Positions 44,276-52,036 of a DNA stretch of 64,000 nucleotides are shown one piece after another. The notes under the pieces are model-generated. The model did not search any database and had not been told where the DNA came from. It saw nothing but the letters and a program-made list of their open reading frames with translations. The position numbers and the translations under genes are program-made. The stretch's first letter is position 1. The number at the start of each line of letters is the position of its first letter. The stretch covers positions 236,228-300,227 of the forward strand of contig NZ_AMZO01000001.1 in the NCBI RefSeq assembly GCF_000331515.1, in the 5' to 3' direction. The DNA is from Photobacterium marinum (lineage in GTDB: Bacteria > Pseudomonadota > Gammaproteobacteria > Enterobacterales > Vibrionaceae).

Positions 44276-45697
44276 TCAAACAAGGTTGTTAACGTAGTCG
44301 TACACGGCTTTCAGGATTTTCATCTTTTTCTCATCAGACTGATGCTCCATAGCCGTGGCTTCGAGGTTTTCCATATAAGCAGGCAGGTTAGATTCGAAGT
44401 AATCCTGGCAATGGTATTTCCATTGCTGCTGATCTTTGAAATCCAGCGTGTTCGGGAAGTTGCGGGCACGATAACGGAACAACAATGGCTTGATGCGCTT
44501 GTCGTCAACTTTCAGATCAAGTTTGCCCAAGTCTTCCGACTGTGTTTCGCGGATAATATCAATTGTCGAGCGGTCGGAGTTTGAGAAGAAACCGTCATAT
44601 AGCATGGCATCAACATTGGTATTCGGCTCATACTCGCGTTCAGCACTGTACAGGGCAACCAGCTTCTCGCGGATCTCGGGATGAGATTTCAGAATTTGTA
44701 GGTGCTTCAGGCACTGTTCGCGGTCAATACCGATTCGTTCAGCATCTTCAGCCTTCAGTGTTTTCGCCGGAGCCAGAACCGGACACTTATTCAGGTGAAC
44801 CAGCTTCACCGGAACCGGAAGCTCATCCGGCGCAAGGTCAACACGCTTGGTGTAAAGTCTTTCACGCAGAGTATCCGCATCAAGCTCAATAAGAGGTGTC
44901 GGATCCATTGCCAGGTTAACCGTAATCACCGCATTCTTGTTGGTCGGGTGCCAGCCCACAGGGACAATCCAACTGGTATTGCCGCACTCAACGCCGAACA
45001 TACCGGATACATGCACCAGTGGTGTCAGCTCGACAATATCGATAAGCTCTTGCAGCTTACGCTTATTGCGCAGGTTAAACAGGTAGTTGAACAGCTTAGG
45101 CTGGTTTTTCTTAATGATTTTCGCCAGCTCGATAGTGGCGTACACATCCGCCATTGCATCGTGGGCATTGGCGTGTTCAATGCCATTGGCAACCGACAGG
45201 TGTTCCAGTTTAAAGCTCGGCAGGCCTTCATCATTATTCGGCCAGTTAATGCCATCCGGACGCAGTGCGTAACAGGTACGCATGATATCCAGCATATCCC
45301 AGCGTGAATTACCGTTCTGCCAGCTCCATGCATATGGATCGTAGAAGTTACGGTAAAGGGTATAGCGGGTAACTTCATCATCAAAACGGACATTGTTATA
45401 GCCGATCACGCAGGTATTCGGCTTAGAAAGCTCCGCGTGAATTTGGGCAATAAACTCCGGCTCAGGCAAGCCTTTTTCAAACGCTTCCTGTGGTGTGATA
45501 CCTGTGATCAGACAGGCTTCAGGGGAAGGCAGGTAATCAACCGGCGGCTTACAGTAGATAACCAGCGGCTCACCAACGATGTTCAAATCCATATCGGTAC
45601 GAACACCTGCAAACTGACACGGACGGTCAGTTGCTGGGTTGGCACCGAAGGTTTCATAGTCCAGCCAAAACAGGCTTGGTTCATTTTCGTGATTCAT
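44276..45697 (-). CDS. sbcB: Exodeoxyribonuclease I
   Basis: 473 residues of the 3'-5' single-strand DNA exonuclease ExoI, which helps mismatch repair and recombination. The DEDDh catalytic residues are visible: DYETFG near the start (D and E), a later D in VIGYNNVRFDDE, and HDAMADV with the final H and D. The SH3-like and helical C-terminal domains follow in the normal order. The accessory region begins just upstream of this gene's start. Confidence 0.95.
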   Translation of the reverse strand: MNHENEPSLFWLDYETFGANPATDRPCQFAGVRTDMDLNIVGEPLVIYCKPPVDYLPSPEACLITGITPQEAFEKGLPEPEFIAQIHAELSKPNTCVIGYNNVRFDDEVTRYTLYRNFYDPYAWSWQNGNSRWDMLDIMRTCYALRPDGINWPNNDEGLPSFKLEHLSVANGIEHANAHDAMADVYATIELAKIIKKNQPKLFNYLFNLRNKRKLQELIDIVELTPLVHVSGMFGVECGNTSWIVPVGWHPTNKNAVITVNLAMDPTPLIELDADTLRERLYTKRVDLAPDELPVPVKLVHLNKCPVLAPAKTLKAEDAERIGIDREQCLKHLQILKSHPEIREKLVALYSAEREYEPNTNVDAMLYDGFFSNSDRSTIDIIRETQSEDLGKLDLKVDDKRIKPLLFRYRARNFPNTLDFKDQQQWKYHCQDYFESNLPAYMENLEATAMEHQSDEKKMKILKAVYDYVNNLV

Positions 45698-45819
45698 AGT
45701 AATTTCCAGAAGCCATCGGCTTGGTATTAAGTGCCTGTTCTAACAATGGCTTTTCAATGCTATACTGTTCATCTATACAGTGGTTAATTCCAGCGCTTTT
45801 TCGTTTGGGATTTGCATTT

Positions 45820-45861
45820 GCGTCCAAATCTGCGTCCAAAAATTTTGGGAGTGCGTCCAAA
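45820..45861 (+). repeat. Three direct repeats GCGTCCAAA ahead of the integrase
   Basis: GCGTCCAAA occurs at 45820-45828, 45832-45840 and 45853-45861, all in the same orientation, 49-90 bases before the integrase start. Spacings of 12 and 21 bases are close to one and two helical turns, as for arm-type sites of tyrosine recombinases with an N-terminal arm-binding domain. Function is inferred. Confidence 0.5.
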
Positions 45862-45909
45862 ATTGCTCCGAACCTAGCGCTCAAATCAGCGACTTTACAA
45901 GGATTTAGT

Positions 45910-47085
45910 ATGACTATACTCGACCGACAACTAAAATTGATCTCAAAGCTTGAAATCTACGATGGTCCACCTGAACTAAATGACGGAGAAGGGCTGATTG
46001 CCCGTATCTCGCCCTCGGCGAACATAACATTTCAGTACCGTTGTCGGTTCAACGGTAAAAGTCTCAGAATTAAGATCGGTAAGTATCCCGCAACTAGCCT
46101 GAAGGAGGCAAGGCGGAAACATAAAATCATGATGGAATTGAGGGAATCAGGAAGAAATCCCGAAATTGCCAATACCGGAGAGCTGGAATTCGTTACCTTA
46201 GACGACTGCGTGAACTACTGGCTCAAACATTACGTCCCCACGTTAAAGAAGGGCACACAAGCGCTTTACCATTCCTTCGCCAATAACTACTTCCTTGGTG
46301 CCTTCCCCGACAGAAACGTCGAAACAATCTCCGCCCGAGAATGGATGCAATGGCTTGATGCCATTAGCGAACAAAAGCCCAAAACTGCCAACTCACTTTT
46401 TACTAACCTGCGTTCCTGCCTTAACTTCTGCAAAAACAAATTCATTATTGAAAGAACAGATATAGACCGTATCAAGAAACAAAATGTCGGCGCCCGGCCA
46501 GAAACAGGGAGCAGGGTGCCGACCTGGTCTGAACTTGCTCAAATCTGGCTGGCCATAGAAAGAAGCCGAGCCAGCACTTCTAACAAAACCCTTCATCAAC
46601 TCACGATGCTTTGGGGCAACCGCCTTTCAGAGCTTCGCCTTGCCCGTCGTTCCCACTTCGATATGGAAGCCGGCATCTGGACCGTGCCGAAAGAACTCAG
46701 CAAAACCAACAAACCTATCCGCAGGCCAATTCCCACCAAAGCCAGAGCAATTTTAGAACGCGTGATGGAAACCTATGATGATGTCTTGTTTCCCGGCGCT
46801 GACCTAAACACACCAATCTCTATTTCCGCAGCTAACCGTTATATCAGAAGAATCCGCGCCAGCCTGCCATTAGAACACTGGCGAACCCACGACTTCCGCC
46901 GTTCCCTTTCAACCGGGGCATCAGAGCTAGGCGTGATGCCGCATGTAGTGGAAAAGATGCTCGGCCACGAGCTGGGTGGCGTGCTGGCCGTGTACAACAA
47001 GCACGACTGGATCGAAGAGCAAAGAGAAGGGTATGAGCTATACGCCAAAAATCTGTCATACTTTCTAGGCATGGATGACGGATAA
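45910..47085 (+). CDS. Phage/island-type tyrosine recombinase (integrase)
   Basis: 391 residues. An N-terminal arm-binding-like domain (about 20-75, YRCRFNGKSLRIKIGKYPATSLKEARRK) is typical of P4-like island integrases. A SAM-like core-binding domain (about 93-180) comes next, then the catalytic domain with R238 (GNRLSEL), a lysine near 265, H327-xx-R330 (HDFRRS), H353 (LGHELGG) and Y362 (VYNKHD). All catalytic residues are present. It is not an IntI: it has an arm-binding domain and no IntI-specific insertion that I can see. I chose ATG 45910, seven bases after AAGGA; the frame is open from 45721. Confidence 0.88.
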   Translation: MTILDRQLKLISKLEIYDGPPELNDGEGLIARISPSANITFQYRCRFNGKSLRIKIGKYPATSLKEARRKHKIMMELRESGRNPEIANTGELEFVTLDDCVNYWLKHYVPTLKKGTQALYHSFANNYFLGAFPDRNVETISAREWMQWLDAISEQKPKTANSLFTNLRSCLNFCKNKFIIERTDIDRIKKQNVGARPETGSRVPTWSELAQIWLAIERSRASTSNKTLHQLTMLWGNRLSELRLARRSHFDMEAGIWTVPKELSKTNKPIRRPIPTKARAILERVMETYDDVLFPGADLNTPISISAANRYIRRIRASLPLEHWRTHDFRRSLSTGASELGVMPHVVEKMLGHELGGVLAVYNKHDWIEEQREGYELYAKNLSYFLGMDDG

Positions 47086-47171
47086 GTTATTTACAGAAAG
47101 CATTTCATATGGTTTCATATAAGTAGTTGTGCTTTAGGTTTGGGTTGGTCGCGAGCCTTATTGCACAATAA

Positions 47172-47239
47172 ACGAACTTGGTTCGTTAATCTTCTTCGTA
47201 TATTAGGCGGTACAAGAAAGATATACGAACTTTGTTCGT
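47172..47239. promoter_or_regulatory. Two matching palindromes between integrase and cassette array
   Basis: ACGAACTTGGTTCGT at 47172-47186 and ACGAACTTTGTTCGT at 47225-47239 are inverted repeats with six-base arms that differ only in the central three bases, starting 53 bases apart. They lie in the 164 bases between the integrase stop and the first cassette boundary. They could be paired operators controlling array expression; the binding protein is unknown. Confidence 0.5.
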
Positions 47240-47282
47240 AGAATAAAATGTTATATGTTTATTTTGTTAAGAGGAAATATAG

Positions 47283-47723
47283 ATGTCAGTGACATTAGCA
47301 GCAGGCGTTACGTTAATTGATTTTCTCAATAAATCCTTAGAAACACTAAAGTTAGTACAGCAAGATAATCCTGATTCTAGTGAGTTACAGCTACATTTGG
47401 CAACGTTAACCCAGCAACTATCATTAACAATGGTTGAAGCAGCACAATTACAAGGCATTCTAGCTCAAAAGAATGAAGAAATTAGGCAGCTTAAACAGCA
47501 GCTAGAACAAAAAATAACAGTAAAATACGATTCTGAAACTGAAGTTTACTGGTCTGAAGGGGATGATACGCCATATTGTACTAAATGTTACGAGCGTGAT
47601 GGTAAACTAGTTCACCTAAGATTTTATAAGAATAGCGGTTGGGGTGAGACGCCTAGACCACATCATAATTGTTCGGTATGTAATGCTTCATATTACAAGA
47701 CTCACAAGGGAGCAAACATATAA
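47283..47723 (+). CDS. Cassette 1: coiled-coil zinc-ribbon protein
   Basis: 146 residues. An amphipathic helix and coiled coil (about residues 10-78, rich in Leu, Gln, Glu) precede a beta strand and a zinc ribbon with C99-x2-C102 and C130-x2-C133. A basic His-rich stretch lies between the pairs (RPHHNC). DNA, RNA or protein binding is possible; I do not recognise a named family, though similar coiled-coil plus ribbon proteins occur widely in bacterial accessory DNA. It is the first cassette after the integrase and palindromes. Confidence 0.7.
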   Translation: MSVTLAAGVTLIDFLNKSLETLKLVQQDNPDSSELQLHLATLTQQLSLTMVEAAQLQGILAQKNEEIRQLKQQLEQKITVKYDSETEVYWSEGDDTPYCTKCYERDGKLVHLRFYKNSGWGETPRPHHNCSVCNASYYKTHKGANI

Positions 47724-47822
47724 CAAGGCAATCAAGGTGATGCGTTACACTCGGCGGTTTTGGTATGGAGTTCAGTGTGCTTTGTTGGTTCAGTGGGGCA
47801 CACCTTATCGCAGGCGTTATGC
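47718..47822 (+). repeat. attC site 1
   Basis: About 105 bases, from the ATATAAC end of cassette 1 to GTTATGC at 47816. The internal arms GGCAATCAAGGTG and CACACCTTATCGCAGGC partly pair. It is almost identical to attC 2 and attC 3. Confidence 0.85.
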
Positions 47823-47841
47823 CCTTGAAAGGTAGTTAAGT

Positions 47842-48279
47842 ATGAAGTTTGATTTCCATATTGGAACGATAGATGAAGTTTTAAAAGTTGATGCTCAAAT
47901 ACCAGAGTTTGATGGCAGAACGACAGCAAATAAATTAATAACTAAATTAGCGGATAAAGCCAATTTAATTCTAATTGCATGCCATGATAACAAGCCAATA
48001 GCACACAAAATTGGTTATGAGGTTTCTAACACTGAGTTTTATAGTTGGCTTGGAGGAGTTGCTCCAAAGTATAGAAAACAAGGTGTCGCAACCGAGTTAC
48101 GAAAACAACAAGAATCATGGGTTATTGATAATGGTTATAGCGCAATCAGTGTAAAATCAATGAACAAGTATCCAGCGATGTTGCAGTTGCTAATTTCTAG
48201 TGGCTATCAAATATCAGGTTACGAAGATAATGGTTGTGTTACCAGTAGCAAAATTAAGTTTATCAAATACTTAAACTGA
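47842..48279 (+). CDS. Cassette 2: GNAT family N-acetyltransferase
   Basis: 145 residues with the GNAT pattern: LILIACHDNKPIAHKIGYEV as the central strands, FYSWLGGVAPKYRKQGVATELRKQQ as the acetyl-CoA-binding loop (consensus Q/RxxGxG/A near YRKQGVA) and AMLQLLISSGYQISGY at the C-terminus. The substrate is unknown. Acetyltransferases are common integron cargo. The ATG at 47842 is 20 bases inside the cassette boundary. Confidence 0.8.
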   Translation: MKFDFHIGTIDEVLKVDAQIPEFDGRTTANKLITKLADKANLILIACHDNKPIAHKIGYEVSNTEFYSWLGGVAPKYRKQGVATELRKQQESWVIDNGYSAISVKSMNKYPAMLQLLISSGYQISGYEDNGCVTSSKIKFIKYLN

Positions 48280-48280
48280 T

Positions 48281-48387
48281 GGCATAACAAGGCAATCAAG
48301 GTGATGCGTTACACTCGGCGGTTTTGGTATGGAGTTCGGTGCGCTTTGCTGGTTCAGTGGGGCACACCTTATCGCAGGCGTTAGAGC
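48281..48387 (+). repeat. attC site 2
   Basis: About 107 bases from GGCATAAC to GTTAGAGC. It differs from attC 1 at only a few positions (GGTGCGC for AGTGTGC, CTGG for TTGG). Confidence 0.85.
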
Positions 48388-48401
48388 TATGGTGGGAATA
48401 T

Positions 48402-49127
48402 ATGATGAAAACGGAAAAAATTATAATATGTTTAGCCGCATTATTATTTGCTCATAATAGTTATGCTCAGATGATATGCCCTAAAATCAAATATGAAAAA
48501 GATTATAAGAGTAATCTTCCAACGTTGGATGAGGATGAAATAATTAATAAAAATAAGGCGTTAATACCTGGTGGAGAGCTTACATGTAAGGTTTCTTTTA
48601 GTTATAAAACACTGAAAAATAATAAAAGATACAGAATAGAAGAAGGTTTGCATGATGGAGTAAAGTATAGAATTTTCTTTTCTGATGGTAGTGGTAGTAT
48701 TCAAGGTTTAGCTCAAAATAAGCTTGACTATGTCAATGATAAGCTTGGAACTAATTGGTCAATGAGATGTGATGTCGACGGAATGGATGACTCACATTGG
48801 TGCTCTATTGACAAAGGCGATCTTCGAGTAGGTATCTGGAAAGATGGTACCTTTTTTGTGAGTGTGGGTAGTAACCATTACCCAAATTCAAAAGTTGTCG
48901 TTCGTATCAATAAAAACAAACCAATTTCAGCGTCAGAAAATATAGGTTTTACTAAAGAAAAATCTATCAAAATTATTGAGCAACTAGAAAGTGGTAGTTC
49001 GGTGTTAACCAGATACCAAGAGTGGCCATATCAAAGCAATATAGATACATCAACGGATCTTTTTGGCTTTTCACAAGCTTGGTTTATTTTGCAGAAAGTC
49101 TATGAGTCAGTAGGGGAGCATAAATAG
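48402..49127 (+). CDS. Cassette 3: exported protein of unknown function
   Basis: 241 residues from ATG 48402. A signal peptide (about residues 1-22, with LAALLFAHNSYA before QMICP) implies export to the periplasm or outside. The mature part has cysteines that could form disulfides (ICPKIKYEKD, ELTCKVSF, MRCDVDG, SHWCSID). No domain is recognised. The frame is open from 48324 only because attC 2 happens to be open. The stop codon overlaps the first base of attC 3. Confidence 0.7.
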   Translation: MMKTEKIIICLAALLFAHNSYAQMICPKIKYEKDYKSNLPTLDEDEIINKNKALIPGGELTCKVSFSYKTLKNNKRYRIEEGLHDGVKYRIFFSDGSGSIQGLAQNKLDYVNDKLGTNWSMRCDVDGMDDSHWCSIDKGDLRVGIWKDGTFFVSVGSNHYPNSKVVVRINKNKPISASENIGFTKEKSIKIIEQLESGSSVLTRYQEWPYQSNIDTSTDLFGFSQAWFILQKVYESVGEHK

Positions 49128-49233
49128 CTCTAACAAGGCAATCAAGGTGATGCGTTACACTCGGCGGTTTTTGTATAGAGTTCAGTGTGCTTTGTTTGTT
49201 TAGTGGGGCACACCTTATCGCAGGCGTTATGTG
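49127..49233 (+). repeat. attC site 3
   Basis: About 107 bases from GCTCTAAC to GTTATGTG, nearly identical to attC 1 with a few substitutions (TTTTTGTATAGAG, TTTGTTTAG). Confidence 0.85.
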
Positions 49234-49260
49234 CAATAAAGAACAATAGGAGCATTTATA

Positions 49261-50160
49261 GTGAAAGGGATACAAACAACAATATTGTTGGCAATAGTTA
49301 TCGCGCTACCAGCTATAGCTTATATGCACCCGTTGAACTCAGCTGCAATTGCAGTAGTTTTTGTAATAGCAGCTACAGTATCTGGAATAATATTGGGTTC
49401 CATAACGTATATCGCTAAGTGCATAAATATACATGCAACTAACAGATCAATTGTAATACTATCGGGAGTCACAAGTGCGGCAATAGTATTTTCGTCACTA
49501 TTTTATTTGGTGTCTGATAGATATAGTTCAGAATCTAACATACCACCTCCTGTTTCCTCAATTGTACAACCGCCAAGGGACTCATCACCAATTCCTGCCA
49601 GGGAATTCTTATACAGTCATGAAGAACCGAATGAGCGATACGGAGCATATGGCTATCTATTATTTATTTCTCGGCCAACCAAAGAAACTTATGCAAGGTA
49701 TGAGGAAGTCTGTAAAAATTACATAAGCCACATGGAACACCTAAAGGAGTATCCTCATATATATTCAAGAAGGCTTATGGTTACGTACTGGTTGTTGTCA
49801 GGACGTCTTCCGAAAGGTGCGTTAAATGATTGCGCCACATTAATTCAATTTTACGATTATGCAAGGGCTAAAGAAATAGCTAGTGCGGTCGGTGCTTTAT
49901 CCTTCAATGGGCCAGTTCTTGTTGCGTGGAAATATCCGTACATATACTCAGATGGAACATATGAAGATCATGCAATAACCTTCGATATGTCGCGTTTTTC
50001 GAATGAAGATATTTCGCGTGCTACAAATATTTGGTTGAGCATAATAGTTGAACCGGAAAATGGCCTGAGGCACGACACAGTAGTTTTTGCTGAAGAGTTT
50101 AGAAATCTTTTGCAGAGATATGGTGAAGATATACTGGCATTTATAGACAAACAGTCATGA
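49261..50160 (+). CDS. Cassette 4: three-helix membrane protein, unknown function
   Basis: 299 residues. Three membrane helices are predicted near residues 5-22, 28-52 and 62-84, then a Pro/Ser linker (PPPVSSIVQPPRD, about 95-108) and a soluble domain of about 190 residues facing the periplasm or cytosol. The soluble part has aromatic-rich motifs (VTYWLLSGRLPKG, VLVAWKYPYIYSDGTY) but no recognised family. The start is GTG 49261, with AGGAG about nine bases upstream. Confidence 0.65.
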   Translation: MKGIQTTILLAIVIALPAIAYMHPLNSAAIAVVFVIAATVSGIILGSITYIAKCINIHATNRSIVILSGVTSAAIVFSSLFYLVSDRYSSESNIPPPVSSIVQPPRDSSPIPAREFLYSHEEPNERYGAYGYLLFISRPTKETYARYEEVCKNYISHMEHLKEYPHIYSRRLMVTYWLLSGRLPKGALNDCATLIQFYDYARAKEIASAVGALSFNGPVLVAWKYPYIYSDGTYEDHAITFDMSRFSNEDISRATNIWLSIIVEPENGLRHDTVVFAEEFRNLLQRYGEDILAFIDKQS

Positions 50161-50168
50161 GGCGCAAA

Positions 50169-50276
50169 GCACATAACAAAGCAATCAAGGTGACCCGTTA
50201 CACTCGGCGGTTTTGGTATGAAGTTCGGTGCGCTTTGTTAGTTGAGTGAGGGACTCCTTATTGCAGGCGTTATTAC
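50169..50276 (+). repeat. attC site 4
   Basis: About 108 bases from GCACATAAC to GTTATTAC. It is the most divergent of the four similar sites (GACCC for GATGC, AGTGAGGGACTCC for AGTGGGGCACACC), with changes in the right half. Confidence 0.8.
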
Positions 50277-50300
50277 TACTTCGAGGTATGGAGATTTAAA

Positions 50301-50978
50301 TTGGATAAAAAACACGAGCAATCGATCATTGATGGCTTCTTTGACCATTTCAAAGAAATTGCAGAAGAAAACGGAGAAAGGCTTACAAGGTGTTCTTCGG
50401 ATGGTCAGGATAGTCTTTTAGGTGGAGACTATATCTTTACAAACAATACTATGTTTGTTTTAGCTGAGTTTAAGTATGAAGAAGAAGATATTAAATCAGA
50501 AAAGAAAAAGTCTAGAAGACTAAATCTATGTTTGAGTCTCGATGAAGATGTGCGTAGATTACAACAAAGCCTTCAGTGTCATTATATTGGTTGGTCTACT
50601 AATTCTAATGGACGTACAGTTGAGTTTAATAAGTATTATTATGAAGTCTGTAATACTACAGTGTTCAGTCCATCCACACCGCTTCAAAAAACAACTCCCA
50701 ACTATAGAGAGCGTAAAAAGGCAGATAGGCTTATCAACGATTTCCTTAACGGAAGCATCGGAGCAAGTTACAAGGTCTTCGAAGTGTATATTGATTGGTT
50801 ATTAAGTCTAGAAGAAGGCGGTTCTGATAGTGTTGAGCTTATTTCTCGAGATCCGAATAGCAAAAAAATGAAAATGATAGACTTTAAATCCGTGTACGAT
50901 TTAAAAGTTTGGCTTGATTACAATAAACCTAAACCAACGAAGAAACCACCGACCCCACCAAGTCCTTTCCACCCATAA
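50301..50978 (+). CDS. Cassette 5: protein with a PD-(D/E)xK-like motif
   Basis: 225 residues. The N-terminal half contains D43 in GGDYIFTNN, then E56-F-K58 in MFVLAEFKYE, spaced as the D...ExK catalytic core of PD-(D/E)xK nucleases, with a predicted strand before each. A basic region (KSEKKKSRR) follows. The C-terminus is Lys/Pro-rich (KPKPTKKPPTPPSP) and probably disordered. If the motif is real it could be a nuclease, but no family is recognised. The start is TTG 50301, with GGAG seven bases upstream. Confidence 0.55.
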   Translation: MDKKHEQSIIDGFFDHFKEIAEENGERLTRCSSDGQDSLLGGDYIFTNNTMFVLAEFKYEEEDIKSEKKKSRRLNLCLSLDEDVRRLQQSLQCHYIGWSTNSNGRTVEFNKYYYEVCNTTVFSPSTPLQKTTPNYRERKKADRLINDFLNGSIGASYKVFEVYIDWLLSLEEGGSDSVELISRDPNSKKMKMIDFKSVYDLKVWLDYNKPKPTKKPPTPPSPFHP

Positions 50979-50980
50979 TA

Positions 50981-51098
50981 GCTAACAAAGCATTTAAGAG
51001 TGATTTCCAACGCTTGGTATTTTCAGTTCAAAGTTGGGTTTCGTGTTAACGGCGCAATGATTTAGGTAAGGTGGTAGCGTTGCTCATACCTTAATGCG
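50981..51098 (+). repeat. attC-like site 5, truncated at its right core
   Basis: About 118 bases, of the other Vibrio attC type: GCTAACAAAGCATTTAAGAGTGATTTCCAACGC at the left and GGTGGTAGCGTTGC ... CTTAATGCG at the right. The expected GGCGTTA right end is missing (the sequence continues CAAGGC), so it should not recombine. Confidence 0.65.
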
Positions 51099-51120
51099 CA
51101 AGGCAAATATTGAGGTATAT

Positions 51121-51378
51121 ATGAAAAAAGTACATATCGGATATAACATTCCGACTCAAGAACATGTTTTTATTGAAAGATATTATAATGACGACGGAAC
51201 ACAGGCAGTAAAAACAGTTATAAGCTGTCCGGATGACAATTGGAACTATAACATGGACTTTTTAACTGAAGATGAATTTGAGATATTGACTGATAGGGAT
51301 GAATCGCAGTCACTTAAAGAAGAGATTTATTTAGACAATTTAGGTGGTGAAGTTACCTCTTACTTTATATTCTTTTAA
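51121..51378 (+). CDS. Cassette 6: small acidic protein, unknown function
   Basis: 85 residues from ATG 51121 (MKKVHIGYNIPTQEHVFIERYYNDDGTQ). It is strongly acidic (DDN, EDEFEILTDRDES, LKEE), with alternating strands and no signal peptide. I do not recognise it. GAGG lies seven bases upstream; the frame is open from 51094. It has no complete attC on its own left side, so it may be a fused part of cassette 5. Confidence 0.6.
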   Translation: MKKVHIGYNIPTQEHVFIERYYNDDGTQAVKTVISCPDDNWNYNMDFLTEDEFEILTDRDESQSLKEEIYLDNLGGEVTSYFIFF

Positions 51379-51417
51379 TAAGCACCACCGTAAGTCACTT
51401 GCTTGCTGGCGTTATGT
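51379..51417 (+). repeat. Possible short attC remnant 6
   Basis: The segment ends in GCTGGCGTTATGT, which has the conserved GCGTTA right core, but the left half of an attC is not recognisable. It marks the start of cassette 7. Confidence 0.45.
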
Positions 51418-51447
51418 GCCAACATCCGCAGAATTAAAGGTCGTTTT

Positions 51448-51870
51448 ATGAACCTGTTGATTGCAAATCAGTCTATCAAGGAACAAATGGAAAATTGGAT
51501 TACAGCCGTGATCAAAGAGTACGAGTTGAATGGAGAAGTTCGCAAACACGATAGATGCAATATGATTTCAAACGGTATTTCTTTGCTAATGCGTTGTCAA
51601 ACAAATGATATAGATGAATTGTGCCTAGTTATTGCCACGGTTAGACTTGATAAATCGTTACAGAGTCAAGGTTGGTTTAAATCATTTCTAAGTTACTGTA
51701 TCGATATTAATCCATGGGATATCGTAGCGATCGAAGATGTTGACAATCCTAGGTTGCGAGAGTTTTGCAAAAAAAACGGCTTTGCTCCTATTAGTAAGTT
51801 TTTTGCAACATCATTTATAGTCAATCAACAGTTTATGAAAACCCTTGCTGTAAAAGAGTTTAATTCGTAG
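51448..51870 (+). CDS. Cassette 7: probable GNAT-like acetyltransferase
   Basis: 140 residues from ATG 51448. The C-terminal half resembles a GNAT fold without a clear acetyl-CoA loop: LCLVIATVRLDKSLQSQGWFKSFLSYC, then WDIVAIEDVDNPRLREFCKKNGFAPI, where NPRLREFCKKNGF matches the late GNAT motif. The glycine-rich loop has SQGW in place of the usual RxxGxG/A. Enzyme activity is uncertain. AAAGG lies seven bases upstream; the frame is open from 51403. Confidence 0.55.
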   Translation: MNLLIANQSIKEQMENWITAVIKEYELNGEVRKHDRCNMISNGISLLMRCQTNDIDELCLVIATVRLDKSLQSQGWFKSFLSYCIDINPWDIVAIEDVDNPRLREFCKKNGFAPISKFFATSFIVNQQFMKTLAVKEFNS

Positions 51871-51886
51871 CGAAGGCAACGTTTAC

Positions 51887-52000
51887 CTAACAAATTTTCA
51901 AGAGTGATTCCCAACGCTTGGCAATTTTAGCTAAAGGTTGGGATTTGTGCTTAAGGTGAAAAAGTTGAGCTCAGGTGGTAGCGTTGTTCAGCTTAATGCG
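51887..52000 (+). repeat. attC-like site 7, truncated at its right core
   Basis: About 114 bases: CTAACAAATTTTCAAGAGTGATTCCCAACGC at the left and GGTGGTAGCGTTGTTCAGCTTAATGCG at the right, again stopping short of GGCGTTA. It closes the array; a minus-strand terminator follows at once. Confidence 0.65.
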
Positions 52001-52003
52001 AAA

Positions 52004-52029
52004 ATTTAAAAGCGGCCCTCCGGCCGCTT
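52004..52029 (-). terminator. Terminator of the minus-strand phage genes
   Basis: Stem AAGCGGCC / GGCCGCTT with a four-base loop and a TTTTAAATTTT tail on the minus strand, eight bases after the HTH gene. It prevents read-through into the cassette array. Confidence 0.75.
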
Positions 52030-52036
52030 CCCTTGT

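Larger units (their letters stand above)
47250..52000 (+). mobile_element. Integron-type gene cassette array without an integron integrase
   Basis: Seven small genes on the plus strand, each followed by an attC or attC-like site. Cassettes 1-4 have ends that are exact reverse complements of their own starts: GTTATATGTTT (47250) with AAACATATAAC (47714); GTTATGCC (47815) with GGCATAAC (48281); GTTAGAGCTAT (48380) with ATAGCTCTAAC; GTTATGTGC (49226) with GCACATAAC (50169). This is what capture of circular cassettes produces. No intI is in the window, so it is a CALIN (a cluster of attC sites lacking an integron integrase). Cassettes beyond 50276 do not match at their ends, and their attC sites are degraded. 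Confidence 0.85.

Noticed and set aside
45721..45909. A 63-residue N-terminal extension of the integrase.
   Set aside because: The AAGGA site and ATG at 45910 fit the usual length of the family. The extension runs through the GCGTCCAAA repeats and looks like non-coding leader.
45910..47085. Reading the integrase as an integron integrase, since it adjoins a cassette array.
   Set aside because: It has an N-terminal arm-binding domain typical of island and prophage integrases, and I see no IntI-specific insertion near the second catalytic patch. It also does not face away from the array as most intI genes do.
48324..48401. The longer frame of cassette 3 starting inside attC 2.
   Set aside because: The attC site is simply open in that frame, and the signal peptide begins at ATG 48402.
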